This document shows positions 18,081-28,253 of a stretch of 64,000 nt of DNA, piece by piece. The position numbers were made by a program, and so were the translations under genes. Source of the DNA: Photobacterium salinisoli (GTDB lineage Bacteria; Pseudomonadota; Gammaproteobacteria; Enterobacterales; Vibrionaceae); assembly GCF_003614885.1 (NCBI RefSeq), contig NZ_QZMS01000007.1, positions 1,736,001 to 1,800,000 of the forward strand. Reading direction: 5' to 3'. Each line of letters opens with the position of its first letter. The stretch's first letter is position 1. The notes under the pieces are model-generated. The model was given only the letters and a program-made list of their open reading frames with translations. It had not been told where the DNA came from and searched no databases.

Positions 18081-19139
18081 TTACTGGTCTTTCTTAGACT
18101 TCCATTTTTTGATGCCGGGCGATGTCGACTCATGGCCTGAACGGTCCGGACGGCTGCCTTTTGGCCCTTTGTTCTGTCCGCCGGATTTCTTATCGTGCGG
18201 CCGCTGCGTTGATTTACCAGGCTTGCCACCCGGACGACGACGCTCAACCTCACCTTTACCTTTATAGGTTTTATATCTGACAGGTACTTCTTTCTCACTC
18301 TGCTGGCGGGCATCGTACAGTTTCGCGTCTGTGGCTTTGCTGATGGCCTGTCCCTGACTATCGACCCGTGAGGCTTCTTCTGTTTTGCTCGACAACACAA
18401 GTAAACGATTGATCTCTGCCATTTCATCATCGGTCAGATAACGCCATTTACCGTTTGGCAGCCCGTCGATGGTGATATTCATGATACGGACGCGGCGAAG
18501 TTTATAGACTTCAAAGCCCAGCGCTTCGCACATACGACGGATCTGGCGGTTCAGACCCTGCGTCAGCACAATACGAAAAGAATAGGTGGTTTCTTTGGTG
18601 ACTTTACAAGGCAAAGTCACTGTATCCAGGATCTCAACACCCGATGCCATTTTTGCCAGAAACGCTTCGGTGACCGGTTTATCTACCCGCACTACGTATT
18701 CTTTCTCGTGTGAGTTGCCGGCGCGGAGGATCTTGTTGACGATATCACCGTCATTGGTCATGAAGATCAGACCATCTGATGCCTTGTCCAGTCGGCCGAT
18801 CGGAAAAATACGTTTGCGGTGACCAATGAAATCAACAATATTGCCTTCAACATGCCTTTCTGTGGTACAGGTGATCCCGGCGGGTTTGTTGAGCGCAATA
18901 TAGACAGGCGGCTCTTTGCGGCGCAGCGGTTTGTCATCCACCAGCACTTCATCATCCGGGCCGACTTTCACTCCCATTTCTGGCTGCTGGCCGTTAATCA
19001 GCACCCGTCCTTGCTCAATCAGTTTGTCGGCTTCCCGGCGCGAGCAGTAACCTGTGTCACTGATAAATTTATTCAGGCGAACCAGACTGGTGTCTGAGGA
19101 TGGTGCGTCATTATGAGACTGAGGTTTATTTTCTGGCAT
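18081..19139 (-). CDS. rluF: 23S rRNA pseudouridine(2604) synthase
   Basis: RluF isomerises U2604 (with some U2605) of 23S rRNA and can also act on tRNA-Tyr U35 in E. coli. An N-terminal S4 RNA-binding domain ([31 protein letters not shown]) is followed by the RsuA/RluF catalytic domain. Its active-site Asp is in [14 protein letters not shown], and [22 protein letters not shown] follows. The C-terminal tail of about 90 residues is low-complexity and strongly basic, as in E. coli RluF but longer. The frame is open to 19262. I chose the Met at 19139, with GAAGA upstream, giving 352 residues; the Met at 19154 is the alternative. Confidence 0.9.
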   Translation of the reverse strand: MPENKPQSHNDAPSSDTSLVRLNKFISDTGYCSRREADKLIEQGRVLINGQQPEMGVKVGPDDEVLVDDKPLRRKEPPVYIALNKPAGITCTTERHVEGNIVDFIGHRKRIFPIGRLDKASDGLIFMTNDGDIVNKILRAGNSHEKEYVVRVDKPVTEAFLAKMASGVEILDTVTLPCKVTKETTYSFRIVLTQGLNRQIRRMCEALGFEVYKLRRVRIMNITIDGLPNGKWRYLTDDEMAEINRLLVLSSKTEEASRVDSQGQAISKATDAKLYDARQQSEKEVPVRYKTYKGKGEVERRRPGGKPGKSTQRPHDKKSGGQNKGPKGSRPDRSGHESTSPGIKKWKSKKDQ

Positions 19140-19380
19140 GATGATCTTCTTCATTGTGCGTTTCACAACGCGTTCGGAAGCAGGGATTTTACTGAAAAAT
19201 AGTCGAATTTCCATGCTTTCACAGACAATGCGCTGCGAAATACACAGCCCCATCATCCGCATACACTGTATCAGGCTGATTATAATGCGTTTTCATACTT
19301 ATTTAGGGCAGAGCTCGCTCATATTACGGTAGGATATCGATTCTGATTATCTCTGGATGATGTCACGATATTCAGCAAGA

Positions 19381-19403
19381 CAAAGGGGCTTAACGCCCCT
19401 TTG
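19381..19403 (-). terminator. Terminator of the RND efflux operon
   Basis: CAAAGGGGC (19381-19389) pairs perfectly with GCCCCTTTG (19395-19403) across a TTAAC loop, just after the stop of the RND permease gene on the minus strand. Confidence 0.75.
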
Positions 19404-19409
19404 ATTTAT

Positions 19410-22400
19410 TTACCGGTTCTCATCCAATGGCAGTTCGCCGTGAGATCGACGCCCGACATAATCATGTTCCAGAGCTTTTTGCAGTTGTGCCGCGACATGG
19501 CCCGGCGACTGGGTTTTCGCGCACACCAGACGATACATGGCCGGGATCACGAACAAAGTCACCAGAGTGGCAAACGCCATGCCAAAGAACACCACAGTCC
19601 CGACCGAAATCCGGCTTTCATAACCCGCACCGCTCGACAGCAGCAACGGTAATGCACCAAACAAGGTCGTGAATGCCGTCATCAGGATCGGGCGAAGACG
19701 CCGCGCTGAGGCATCGACAATCGCCTGCTCAAAGGCAATGCCTTTATCCCTGAGCTGGTTAGCGAATTCGACAATCAGAATACCGTTTTTGGTCACCATA
19801 CCAATCAGCATAATCATACCGATCTGACTGTAGATATTCAGGCTCTGCCCCATCAGGATTAGCCCCAGCAAACCGCCAAAGATCCCCAGTGGCACGGTCA
19901 GCATCACTACCATAGGGTTAATGAAGCTCTCAAACTGCGCGGCCAGCACCAGATAAGCCACCAGCAACGCCAGACCGAAGATCATCGCCATACTGCTCTG
20001 ATTCTCGCGGAAATCCTTGGATTCGCCGCCATAGTCGATCACGATATCACTCGGCAGCATAGACAAAGCCTGCTCATCCATAAAATCCAGCGCTTCGCCC
20101 AAGGTATGGCCGGGCAGCAGGTTGGCGGTAATGGTGATCGACTTCTGCTTCTCGTTATGGCTCAGCTTACGGGCAGCCGCGACTTCTTCGACCTTCGCCA
20201 CACTGTTGAGTGAAACCAGCTCACCGTTATTGGCACGGACATAAATCCGGCTCAGATCCATCGCATTGTTAAAACTGTTTTCATCACCGCGCAGATACAC
20301 ATCGTATTCCTCACCGCGCTCGACAAACGTGGTTTCACTGCGCCCGCCAAGCATAACTTCCAGCGTTTCGGCGATATCCGATTGCGGAATGCCCAGCTCG
20401 GCAGCACGGGGGCGATCAACCGTCACGACCAGTTCAGGTGTGGTTTCGGCGTAATCTATGTCCACACCGTCCATCATGCCGCTGCCCTGCGCAACATCTT
20501 TGAGTTTTGTGGCCCAGGCGAACAGCTCGTCGTAATCGGCCCCGTTGAGGATAAACTGCATCGGCTCGGACGAGCCGCCCCTGAATCCCGGCATGAAGGG
20601 CCAGACACGAATATCCGGAATGCCCTGCAGCGCTTTGCGGATCACGCCGAGGGCTTGCGTGGCACTGATATCGCGATCTTCCCAGTCTTCCAGCTGCATT
20701 ATGACAAAACCGGTCTGATCCCCGGCCCGCCCGCCAAAGGCCGGCGTCTGGATGCTGACAGAGCGGATCAGCCCTTTGCCCACCATAGGCAGCAAGCGCT
20801 GCTCAACCTGTTCGATATTGCCGACCATACGGTTATAACTGGTGGCTTCCGCCCCACGGACAAAGGCAAAGATCACTCCTCTGTCTTCAGACGGCGCAAG
20901 CTGACTCGGCACCATTTTAAACAGCCAGGCACTGGCGCCTACTACGGCAACAATCAGCAATGGCGCTGCCCAGCGCCAGCGGACAGCCTGAGTCACGGCT
21001 TTACGGTACACCGCCTCCAGCGTTGCAAACTGACGGTCGACAAAACGGTTAAAGGGGCCCGGTTTAACATTGGCTTTAAGCAGTTTGCTGCCCAGTACCG
21101 GGCTTAAGGTAAGTGCCACCAGAGAGGAAAACAGCACAGACATTGCCAGCAGAACGGAAAATTCCGTGAACAGCGGTCCCACCATTCCATCCATAAAGCC
21201 GATAGGCAGGAATACCATCACCAGCACCAGTGTGGTGGCAATCACCGCAAAACCGACCTCTCTGGTGCCTTTAAACGCGGCCAGCAAAGGCGGCTCGCCC
21301 CTTTCGATATGGTGGTAAATGTTTTCGACCACCACAATGGCATCATCCACCACCAGCCCGATAGCCAGAATCAGGGCCATCAGGGTCAGCAGGTTGATGG
21401 AAAAACCCAGATAGTAAGCCGCCATGAAAGCGGAAATCAGCGATACCGGCACTGTGACCGCCGGGATCAGGGTCGCCCTTGCCTGTCCGATAAAGACATA
21501 CAGCACCAGCACCACCAGCGCGCCTGTGATTAATAAAGTGTTGTAAACCTCGTTGATCGAACGCTCAATAAAGATGGTCGAGTCGTAGTCCACCGCCAGC
21601 TGAGTGCCGTCCGGCAGAAAACGCTGCAGCCTGTCCACTTCTTTTTGTACCGCCGCGGCGGCTTGCAGCGGGTTGGCATCTGACATTGGCACTATGCCTA
21701 AGCTCAGGCTCGATACCCCATTGCTCTTGAAGGTGGCATCTTCGTTTTGCGCGCCTATGGCTACATCAGCAACATCTTTGAGGTAAATGGGCGTGCCGTC
21801 TTCGGTCTGCCGCACCATCAGGTACGAGAAATCTTCTGCGGTGCGGTACAAACGTGCGGTGCGCACCGACATGGTAGTCGCATCGTTACGCACTTCGCCG
21901 CCCGGCAGCTCAACGTTCTCATCACGCAGGGCGTCGATAATATCCGTGGTGGTTACGCCGCGCCCAGCCATCTGCTCAGGCAACAGACGGACATACATGA
22001 CTTTATACAGCGCGCCGGTCAGTTGCACCGAGCTGACACCATTGATCAGGCTGAACCTGTCGGTTAACACCCGATCGGCGTAGTCAGTGAGCTGCGAGCG
22101 GTCCATTTCGCTTGAAGTCAGATTGATATAAATAGCCGCTTCACCCGACCCGTCATCTTTGGAGACAATCGGTTCATCCGCGCCATCGGGCAGACTGCGC
22201 CGGGCCCGGGAAACGGCGTCACGTACGTCGCTGACTCCTTCTGTCAGGTTCCAGCCCATTTCGAACTCAACGCTGATCCGCGAGCTGCCGTTACGTGTGG
22301 TAGAAGTAATACTTTCAATGCCGCTGATGCCCGACAGTTCATCTTCCAGCACTGTGGTGACACGGCTTTCCATGATGGTTGCCGATGCCCCTTCGTACGA

Positions 22401-22547
22401 GGTGCCGATACTGATCACCGGATTTTCAACATCAGGCATTTCCCGGACCGGCAACTTACTGAATGACACCAGACCGAACACCACCAGCAGCACGCTCAGT
22501 ACTATCGCGACTACCGGGCGTTTTACTGCAACGTCAGATAACCACAT
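19410..22547 (-). CDS. RND efflux transporter, inner-membrane permease (AcrB/HAE1 family)
   Basis: A proton-driven drug/metabolite efflux pump subunit of the hydrophobe/amphiphile RND family. The protein has 1045 residues, full length. It starts MWLSDVAVKRPVVAIVLSVLLVVFGL. The proton-relay Asp pair is in LAIGLVVDDAIVVVEN (TM4), the Lys in GMVTKNGILIVEFANQLR (TM10), and GLALLVAYLVLAAQFESF precedes TM8/9. Its ATG overlaps the stop of the adaptor gene. No outer-membrane TolC-type gene or TetR repressor lies beside it, so it probably uses an outer-membrane factor encoded elsewhere. The substrate cannot be told from sequence. Confidence 0.93.
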   Translation of the reverse strand: MWLSDVAVKRPVVAIVLSVLLVVFGLVSFSKLPVREMPDVENPVISIGTSYEGASATIMESRVTTVLEDELSGISGIESITSTTRNGSSRISVEFEMGWNLTEGVSDVRDAVSRARRSLPDGADEPIVSKDDGSGEAAIYINLTSSEMDRSQLTDYADRVLTDRFSLINGVSSVQLTGALYKVMYVRLLPEQMAGRGVTTTDIIDALRDENVELPGGEVRNDATTMSVRTARLYRTAEDFSYLMVRQTEDGTPIYLKDVADVAIGAQNEDATFKSNGVSSLSLGIVPMSDANPLQAAAAVQKEVDRLQRFLPDGTQLAVDYDSTIFIERSINEVYNTLLITGALVVLVLYVFIGQARATLIPAVTVPVSLISAFMAAYYLGFSINLLTLMALILAIGLVVDDAIVVVENIYHHIERGEPPLLAAFKGTREVGFAVIATTLVLVMVFLPIGFMDGMVGPLFTEFSVLLAMSVLFSSLVALTLSPVLGSKLLKANVKPGPFNRFVDRQFATLEAVYRKAVTQAVRWRWAAPLLIVAVVGASAWLFKMVPSQLAPSEDRGVIFAFVRGAEATSYNRMVGNIEQVEQRLLPMVGKGLIRSVSIQTPAFGGRAGDQTGFVIMQLEDWEDRDISATQALGVIRKALQGIPDIRVWPFMPGFRGGSSEPMQFILNGADYDELFAWATKLKDVAQGSGMMDGVDIDYAETTPELVVTVDRPRAAELGIPQSDIAETLEVMLGGRSETTFVERGEEYDVYLRGDENSFNNAMDLSRIYVRANNGELVSLNSVAKVEEVAAARKLSHNEKQKSITITANLLPGHTLGEALDFMDEQALSMLPSDIVIDYGGESKDFRENQSSMAMIFGLALLVAYLVLAAQFESFINPMVVMLTVPLGIFGGLLGLILMGQSLNIYSQIGMIMLIGMVTKNGILIVEFANQLRDKGIAFEQAIVDASARRLRPILMTAFTTLFGALPLLLSSGAGYESRISVGTVVFFGMAFATLVTLFVIPAMYRLVCAKTQSPGHVAAQLQKALEHDYVGRRSHGELPLDENR

Positions 22548-23647
22548 CAGGCATTATCTCCCGCTTGAGCCACGCTGGCAGCCTGAGTATCTGACGGGCT
22601 GACATCCTGCACAGCCAGACCATCACGCATATTGACCAGTCCCTGAACCACAATGCGATCACCGATCTGAATACCCGATTCGATCACCACTTCGTTTTTC
22701 ACTCTGGCGCCCAGTGTTACTTCAGTTCGGTGCGCAATGCCTTTGGCATCAACCCGGTACACGAAGCGCTTAGTACCGGAGTACTCCAGCGCCTGAACCG
22801 GAATAATAGCGGCCTGCTGCGGAGTAAAATCCAGTGCCGCCGCCATCAGCATGCCGGGCTTAAGCTTGCCACTGGTATTGTCAAACGAGACGCGCACCCG
22901 GATATTGAGTGATTCAGCCTGAACCCGTGAGTCGATCGCCTGAATCGTGCCGTGAAATGTGTCATCCGGCCATGCCTGACTTTTTGCCTGCACCGCCATG
23001 CCTGGTGCCAGTTTAGACAGGTATTGCTCAGGCACTTGTACGTCGAGACGCATGGTTGACAGATCATCGAGCGTAAACAGCTCACTGCCGACCGTCACTG
23101 TATGACCTGCACTGAAGTCAATCAGCCCCACCGTACCGACAAACGGCGCACGGATCTGGTGATCATCCAGCTCCGCTTTAGCGGCATCAAGACGGGCTTT
23201 GGCGATGCTCACGCTCGCCTGCTGCGCAATGAGTTCGGTCTGGGTCAGCGCGCCGCGCTTCACCAGGCGCTGATATTCGGTGTATTTACGCTTTTCGTCG
23301 TCATAATAGGCTTTCGCTTCGTCGTAAGCAGCCTTGGGTTTGGCGTTATCGAGCTGAACCAGCAACTGCCCCTGTGTCACTTTCCGCTCGGTATCCACCA
23401 CGATGCGATCCACCTTGGCAGCCACTTCAGTGGCAATAGTCACTGAACGCTGAGCGGCCAGTTTGCCCACCAGAGAAACCGAACTGACCACTTGGTGTGA
23501 TGTCACTTCGCCTGTCGCAACCGGGACGCTGCGCCCAGGTTTGGGCTGGCTGGCGGCTTGGGCAGCATGAGACTGCTGCTGAAAATAGAAATAGCCCCCG
23601 CCGGCCAGGGATGCCGCTACCACAACGGCCAAAACAACTTTCTTCAT
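22547..23647 (-). CDS. RND efflux periplasmic adaptor (membrane fusion protein)
   Basis: This protein bridges the RND permease and an outer-membrane channel. The protein has 366 residues. An N-terminal membrane anchor or signal (VVLAVVVAASLAGGGYFYF) precedes the lipoyl half-motifs (VDRIVVDTERKVTQGQLLVQLDN and DDHQIRAPFVGTVGLIDFSAG), which flank a helical hairpin (AKAYYDDEKRKYTEYQRLVKRG), then beta-barrel and membrane-proximal domains. No lipobox Cys is present, so anchoring is probably by the N-terminal helix. It is the first gene of the two-gene operon and overlaps the permease gene by one base. Confidence 0.92.
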   Translation of the reverse strand: MKKVVLAVVVAASLAGGGYFYFQQQSHAAQAASQPKPGRSVPVATGEVTSHQVVSSVSLVGKLAAQRSVTIATEVAAKVDRIVVDTERKVTQGQLLVQLDNAKPKAAYDEAKAYYDDEKRKYTEYQRLVKRGALTQTELIAQQASVSIAKARLDAAKAELDDHQIRAPFVGTVGLIDFSAGHTVTVGSELFTLDDLSTMRLDVQVPEQYLSKLAPGMAVQAKSQAWPDDTFHGTIQAIDSRVQAESLNIRVRVSFDNTSGKLKPGMLMAAALDFTPQQAAIIPVQALEYSGTKRFVYRVDAKGIAHRTEVTLGARVKNEVVIESGIQIGDRIVVQGLVNMRDGLAVQDVSPSDTQAASVAQAGDNA

Positions 23648-23819
23648 GCTTTCGCATCCTGTTCTTTGTTATGGGCTAATCATATCTGACCCACAGAATA
23701 ATCGGGGTAAAGAAATGTAAAGCTAAGCAAGTTTTCCTCACAAAAAAGCACAAACCGTAGACGTAACTTGCAAAACGACGAAAAATCCAGCAAGCAACGA
23801 TGAATATTCAGAAAAAGGG

Positions 23820-23847
23820 TTTACAGTCTTCACCTGTTTGCTATTAT
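23820..23847 (+). promoter_or_regulatory. Predicted sigma-70 promoter of the tRNA-Tyr operon
   Basis: A -35-like TTTACA (23820-23825) and a -10-like TATTAT (23842-23847) are separated by 16 bases, with a GC-rich stretch (CCGCACCGC) after the -10 box. That kind of discriminator is typical of stringently controlled stable-RNA promoters. The first tRNA begins 15 bases downstream. Confidence 0.6.
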
Positions 23848-23862
23848 CCGCACCGCACTTGT

Positions 23863-23947
<85 letters not shown>

Positions 23948-24017
23948 TTTTTGATGAAAGTGGTATGCTGTACGGCTTTCATGGCTGATAAAGCCAGACA
24001 ATACGTAAAAATCCCGT

Positions 24018-24102
24018 GGAGGGATTCCCGAGTGGCCAAAGGGATCAGACTGTAAATCTGACGGCTCCGCCTTCGAAGGTTCGAATCCTTCTCCCTCCAC
24101 CA
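24018..24102 (+). tRNA. tRNA-Tyr (GUA), copy 2
   Basis: 85 bases with encoded CCA, anticodon GTA and acceptor stem GGAGGGA/TCCCTCC. The body is otherwise the same as copy 1. The spacer after copy 1 resembles the spacer after copy 2 (both contain GCCAGACAATACG and AAAATCCCGT), showing that the array arose by tandem duplication including the spacer. Confidence 0.98.
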
Positions 24103-24170
24103 TCTTTTCTGAGAGTGGCGCTTTGCTGCTTTCACGGCTGATATAGCCAGACAATACGCAAAAATCCCGT

Positions 24171-24255
24171 GGAGGGATTCCCGAGTGGCCAAAGGGATCA
24201 GACTGTAAATCTGACGGCTCCGCCTTCGAAGGTTCGAATCCTTCTCCCTCCACCA
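24171..24255 (+). tRNA. tRNA-Tyr (GUA), copy 3
   Basis: 85 bases with encoded CCA, apparently identical to copy 2 (acceptor GGAGGGA/TCCCTCC, anticodon GTA). It is the last gene of the tRNA operon, with a terminator starting seven bases downstream. Confidence 0.98.
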
Positions 24256-24261
24256 TCTTTC

Positions 24262-24289
24262 AAGCCAGCGCATTGCGCTGGCTTTTTTT
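24262..24289 (+). terminator. Terminator of the tRNA-Tyr operon
   Basis: AAGCCAGCGC (24262-24271) and GCGCTGGCTT (24275-24284) form a 10-bp stem with an ATT loop, followed by a T-run. Confidence 0.93.
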
Positions 24290-24480
24290 ATTCCTCTCTT
24301 TTCTCTCTGCGTCGCGTTGCCCTGCACCGTTCTCACTTTTGCGACTTTATGATTTCTTGCCCTCTGATCGCTTCATAGCACAATTTTTCACCACAAAAAC
24401 CGACTACACTCAGTCTATCTAAAGTGTGACTGCCGCCACATTTGCATGCAGTTGCATCCTGGTTGTTCTGAGGACATAGG

Positions 24481-26220
24481 ATGGCTACCCGTTTGCACAC
24501 CATGAGCCTTGCTCCCCCGCCCTGGCATAAGCTGAAAGTCTTGCTGGTCGACGATCAGCCCAGCGCCCAAAGCCTGATGAAAGGGGTATTAGTACAGATT
24601 GGCTTGCGTCACATAGACACCGCCGCCAATTACCGCGAAGCCATTCGCCATTGTCAGCGCTCGGCCTATGATCTGCTGATGGTCGATTATCACTTAGATA
24701 ACACCCTGACAGGCAGTGAACTACTTACCCTGCTGCGGAAAAAACAGCTGCTCAGTGCCGATTGCGGGATTGTGATTTTTTCGGCTGATACCAGTGCCCG
24801 AGTGGTGCTCAATGCACTGGCGGTCGAACCGGATGCCTTTGTCACTTTGCCACTGCCGCTCAATACATTGCAGCAAAAGCTGAGCCATGCATGGCGTAAC
24901 AGCCAGACCCGGCTGCCTGTCTATCAGAAACTGAGTGAGCACGGCCTGGATCAGGGGATCCGGCACTGTAAACAGCAACTGCTGCAGCATGGCCCGGATC
25001 ACCAACTGGAGAGTTTGCTGCTCGATATGCTGATGGAGAAAAAAGACTGGGTACAGGCACGACGCTATATCCGGCTATTTCAGAGCTATCATCCTTCAAT
25101 CAAAATCACGCTGGCGGAAGCCAGAGTTGAGTACCAGTGCGGTCATCCGGCCAAAGCCCTGCAATTGCTGACGCACCTGATCGGGAAACATCCCCTGTGT
25201 CTTGAGGCAATGGACTTACTGGCAAACTATCAGGCAGAGCAAGGGCAACTGCTACAGGCAATGTCCACAGCCAAGCGGGCATTGAAGCTTTCACCGTCTG
25301 CCAGCCACCGGGCCCTGAAGGTCGCCCAGCTGGCTGCTGAATGCCGGCAACCTGATGCACTCGCTCAGGCCGGACTCTCATTGGCTACACATCTGCCGAT
25401 TATTGATGTCGGCTGGATTATTTGTCTGGCCGAATTCAGCGCCAGCTTCGAGCAGTTGTATTTCAGTCTGGATGATCAGCGCACCCGCCGACAACTCCGC
25501 CTGACGCTGACTCAGATAGCCCTGCGTGCAGACCGCAGATTACTGCCCGCGCAAAGACCTTTTCTCTATTGCTTCAAGCAACTACTGAGTGCACGGCTGC
25601 TGATGGCGCAAGGCAAAATGCTGAAAGCCAAGCGCCGTTTACTACTTGGCTTGTCCGGCTATTTTGACCGCCTCAATAAACTGCCGTCAGTGATTCTGGC
25701 CGATGCCCTGCCGCTGCTGTTACAGCTGGGCGAAACCAGCCTGATTGCCGATATTTGTCAGGTGCTGAAACACAGGGACAGCTTTGACGGCCACAGCCAG
25801 TTAAGGCTGCAGGCGTTGCGGGAAAATACCCATGCTTTTGACGCATTGCGCTGGCTGGAGTCCACCTTCAAACGCGCTCAGGCCATTCGCCACGCACAGC
25901 CGTCCCAGGCGCTGTTTCATTTTGATGCCATCATTCACGATTACCCGCTCTGTAGCGAAGCACACCTGGGACGCCTGGATTGCCTGCTCAGACAAAAGGT
26001 GCCAGCCCGTGCAGACAATGTCCGTCACAGCCTGCTTGCCGTCAGTATGATGCCTCTGCCTGAAGCTCAGGCGCAGTGGCGCAGCGAGATACTGAGCCAG
26101 ATGCGCGCCGGCGGACAATCTGATCAGGCTTCAGGCAGTTTGTCTGTGCCGCTGCCTTACTCGGTCAATCGCGACTTGCCACCGGTCCGCATTGAGATCT
26201 GGGCGCCATTGCTGCATTAG
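24481..26220 (+). CDS. Receiver-domain protein with TPR-like helical repeats
   Basis: A 579-residue cytoplasmic protein. The N-terminal CheY-like receiver (about 18-140) has the acidic pair D24-D25 (LLVDDQPSAQ), the phospho-acceptor D69 (LLMVDYHL) and S101 (VIFSAD). The conserved Lys of the KP motif is replaced by Leu123 in VTLPLPL, so phosphorylation signalling may be altered. The remainder is all-helical with tetratricopeptide-like repeats (for example AKALQLLTHLIGKHPLCLEAMDLLANYQAEQGQ region, about 220-255). There is no DNA-binding or enzymatic output domain, suggesting output by protein-protein contact. Vibrios encode similar TPR response regulators. No histidine kinase gene is adjacent. 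Confidence 0.82.
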   Translation: MATRLHTMSLAPPPWHKLKVLLVDDQPSAQSLMKGVLVQIGLRHIDTAANYREAIRHCQRSAYDLLMVDYHLDNTLTGSELLTLLRKKQLLSADCGIVIFSADTSARVVLNALAVEPDAFVTLPLPLNTLQQKLSHAWRNSQTRLPVYQKLSEHGLDQGIRHCKQQLLQHGPDHQLESLLLDMLMEKKDWVQARRYIRLFQSYHPSIKITLAEARVEYQCGHPAKALQLLTHLIGKHPLCLEAMDLLANYQAEQGQLLQAMSTAKRALKLSPSASHRALKVAQLAAECRQPDALAQAGLSLATHLPIIDVGWIICLAEFSASFEQLYFSLDDQRTRRQLRLTLTQIALRADRRLLPAQRPFLYCFKQLLSARLLMAQGKMLKAKRRLLLGLSGYFDRLNKLPSVILADALPLLLQLGETSLIADICQVLKHRDSFDGHSQLRLQALRENTHAFDALRWLESTFKRAQAIRHAQPSQALFHFDAIIHDYPLCSEAHLGRLDCLLRQKVPARADNVRHSLLAVSMMPLPEAQAQWRSEILSQMRAGGQSDQASGSLSVPLPYSVNRDLPPVRIEIWAPLLH

Positions 26221-26227
26221 GTGTGAA

Positions 26228-27202
26228 TCAGGAGATCAGGCTGATTCTGTCCCTGTTGTGCGATGAGTCCAGCTCCAGCTCAGGCCCCAGCGGCACCACG
26301 CCGGTTGGATTGATCATCTGATGGCTGAAATAGTAATGACGTTTGATGTGGTAAAAATCGACCGTCTCAGCCACACCCGGCATCTGGTACAGCTCCTTCA
26401 GGTAGCCCTGTAAATGCGGATAATCGGCAATGCGCTGCTTATTACATTTAAAATGGCCCACATACACGGCATCAAAGCGAATCAGCGTCGTAAACAGTCG
26501 CCAGTCGGCTTCAGTCAGTCGGTTACCGGCTAAATACCTGTGATTGGCGAGATGGGCATCGACTTTATCTAAAGCCGCAAATAACTCAGAAAACGCCGTG
26601 CTGTATGCCTCCTGAGTGGTGGCGAAACCACACCGGTACACACCGTTATTGATCGACGGATAAATAAACGCGTTCCACAAATCGATTTCTGCCTGAACCG
26701 ACTGAGGATAATAATCATCCTGGTTGCCGGTGATCTCGTTAAAGGCACTGTTCAGCATGCGGATAATGTCTGATGACTCATTGCTGACTATGGTTTGGGT
26801 CTCTTTGTCCCACAACACGGGGACTGTCACCCTGCCGGTATAATCCGGTTTGGCTTTGGCATACAGCTGATGCATAAACTCAAAGCCGTACAGAGGCTCC
26901 GGCTGCTCAAACTCCCAGCCGTGCTCCAGCATGTCCGGGCTGACCACAGTGACCCCGATATGCGGCTCCAATCCTTTCAGGCTACGGAATATCAAGGTCC
27001 GGTGCGCCCAGGGGCAGGCCAGTGAGACATAAAGGTGATAACGACCGGATTCCGCTTTGAAGCCTTGCTGGCCCTGAGGCCCGGGACGGCCGTCCGCCGT
27101 TAACCAGTTACGGAAGCCAGCATCTTCACGCACGAATTCACCGTCGCTTTTCTCTGTGTCGTACCACACATCGTGCCACACACCTTTGATCAGTTTGCCC
27201 AT
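26228..27202 (-). CDS. Glutathionyl-hydroquinone reductase (YqjG/ECM4 type glutathione transferase)
   Basis: A cytoplasmic Xi-class glutathione transferase that reduces glutathionyl-hydroquinones in characterised members. From the Met at 27202 it has 324 residues. GAGG seven bases upstream makes this start better than the ATG eight codons earlier. The active-site Cys is in YVSLACPWAHRTLI, followed by SNESSDIIRMLNSAFNEI and a helical C-terminal GST domain (LAGNRLTEADWRLFTTLIRFDAVYVGHFKCN). It ends PTGVVPLGPELE, as in the family. It is convergent with the receiver-TPR gene, with only seven bases between the stops. Confidence 0.9.
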   Translation of the reverse strand: MGKLIKGVWHDVWYDTEKSDGEFVREDAGFRNWLTADGRPGPQGQQGFKAESGRYHLYVSLACPWAHRTLIFRSLKGLEPHIGVTVVSPDMLEHGWEFEQPEPLYGFEFMHQLYAKAKPDYTGRVTVPVLWDKETQTIVSNESSDIIRMLNSAFNEITGNQDDYYPQSVQAEIDLWNAFIYPSINNGVYRCGFATTQEAYSTAFSELFAALDKVDAHLANHRYLAGNRLTEADWRLFTTLIRFDAVYVGHFKCNKQRIADYPHLQGYLKELYQMPGVAETVDFYHIKRHYYFSHQMINPTGVVPLGPELELDSSHNRDRISLIS

Positions 27203-27383
27203 ACTCGCCTCACCGTTGATTTTCACTTGCCTTCATTATAGGAAAGGCAGGGACACCAGTCGGCGCAGAAAATCCGGTAAAGATCATCAAGATATTCGAA
27301 CAGCTCAGCGCTGGCCTTACGCTATGACAAGCAACTGTGCTAGGATTGCTGCATTCTAAACCCTGACAATACAGAATCATCAA

Positions 27384-28190
27384 ATGAAAGTTATTTCTTT
27401 TAATATCAACGGATTAAGAGCAAGACTCCATCAACTGCAAGCGGTAATCGATAAACACCAGCCGGATGTGATCGGACTGCAGGAAATCAAAGTACATGAC
27501 GAAGCCTTTCCGTTGGCAGACGTAGAAGCCATGGGTTACAAGGTCTATCACCACGGCCAGAAAGCCCATTACGGTGTGGCGCTATTGTGCAAGCAGGAGC
27601 CGCTTCATGTTCGCAAAGGGTTTCCGACCGATGATGATGAAGCCCAGCGCCGGATGATTATGGCCACCTTTGAACAGGCTGACGGCAAAACAATAACCGT
27701 GCTGAACGGTTACTTCCCTCAGGGTGAAAACATTCATCACGAAACCAAGTTTCCGGCCAAAGAAAAGTTTTATGCTGATCTGATGACCTACCTTAATACT
27801 CATCACAGCAATGATGAAGAGCTGGTGGTCATGGGCGATATCAATATCAGCCCGATTGATCTGGATATCGGCATTGGCCCGCAAAATGCCAAGCGCTGGC
27901 TGCAAACCGGCAAATGCTCCTTCCAGCCGATTGAGCGCGAATGGCTGAAAACCCTGATGGACTGGGGATTTGTCGATACCTTCCGTCAGCTTCATCCCAC
28001 CGCGGATGACAAATTCTCATGGTTTGACTACCGCTCTAAAGGCTTTGATGACAACCGCGGCCTGCGCATTGATGTGGTTCTGGCGACTCCATCGCTGGCG
28101 GCACGCTGCCAGGAAGCCGGTATTGACTATGAGCTGCGCGGCATTGAGAAACCGTCTGATCACGCACCTATCTGGTCTGTTTTCAAATAA
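27384..28190 (+). CDS. xthA: Exodeoxyribonuclease III
   Basis: An AP endonuclease and 3'-5' exonuclease of base-excision repair. The protein has 268 residues, identical in length to E. coli XthA. The catalytic metal Glu is in [14 protein letters not shown], and the substrate/metal residues are in [39 protein letters not shown] and the terminal SDHAPIW. It starts [18 protein letters not shown]. It is followed on the same strand by grxB after 63 bases, with a GC-rich hairpin in the gap. Confidence 0.97.
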   Translation: MKVISFNINGLRARLHQLQAVIDKHQPDVIGLQEIKVHDEAFPLADVEAMGYKVYHHGQKAHYGVALLCKQEPLHVRKGFPTDDDEAQRRMIMATFEQADGKTITVLNGYFPQGENIHHETKFPAKEKFYADLMTYLNTHHSNDEELVVMGDINISPIDLDIGIGPQNAKRWLQTGKCSFQPIEREWLKTLMDWGFVDTFRQLHPTADDKFSWFDYRSKGFDDNRGLRIDVVLATPSLAARCQEAGIDYELRGIEKPSDHAPIWSVFK

Positions 28191-28210
28191 TCACCACCAT
28201 AAATCCACAC

Positions 28211-28232
28211 CAGCCCCATCAGTCCGGGGCTG
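28211..28232 (+). terminator. Hairpin between xthA and grxB, possible weak terminator
   Basis: CAGCCCC (28211-28217) pairs with GGGGCTG (28226-28232), followed by TGTTTG rather than a true T-run. It could attenuate read-through into grxB. Confidence 0.45.
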
Positions 28233-28253
28233 TGTTTGAAGAGGTTTGAATAA

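Noticed and set aside
18028-18267. Plus- and minus-strand frames over the 3' end of rluF
   Set aside because: They are shadows caused by the biased basic tail codons of rluF.
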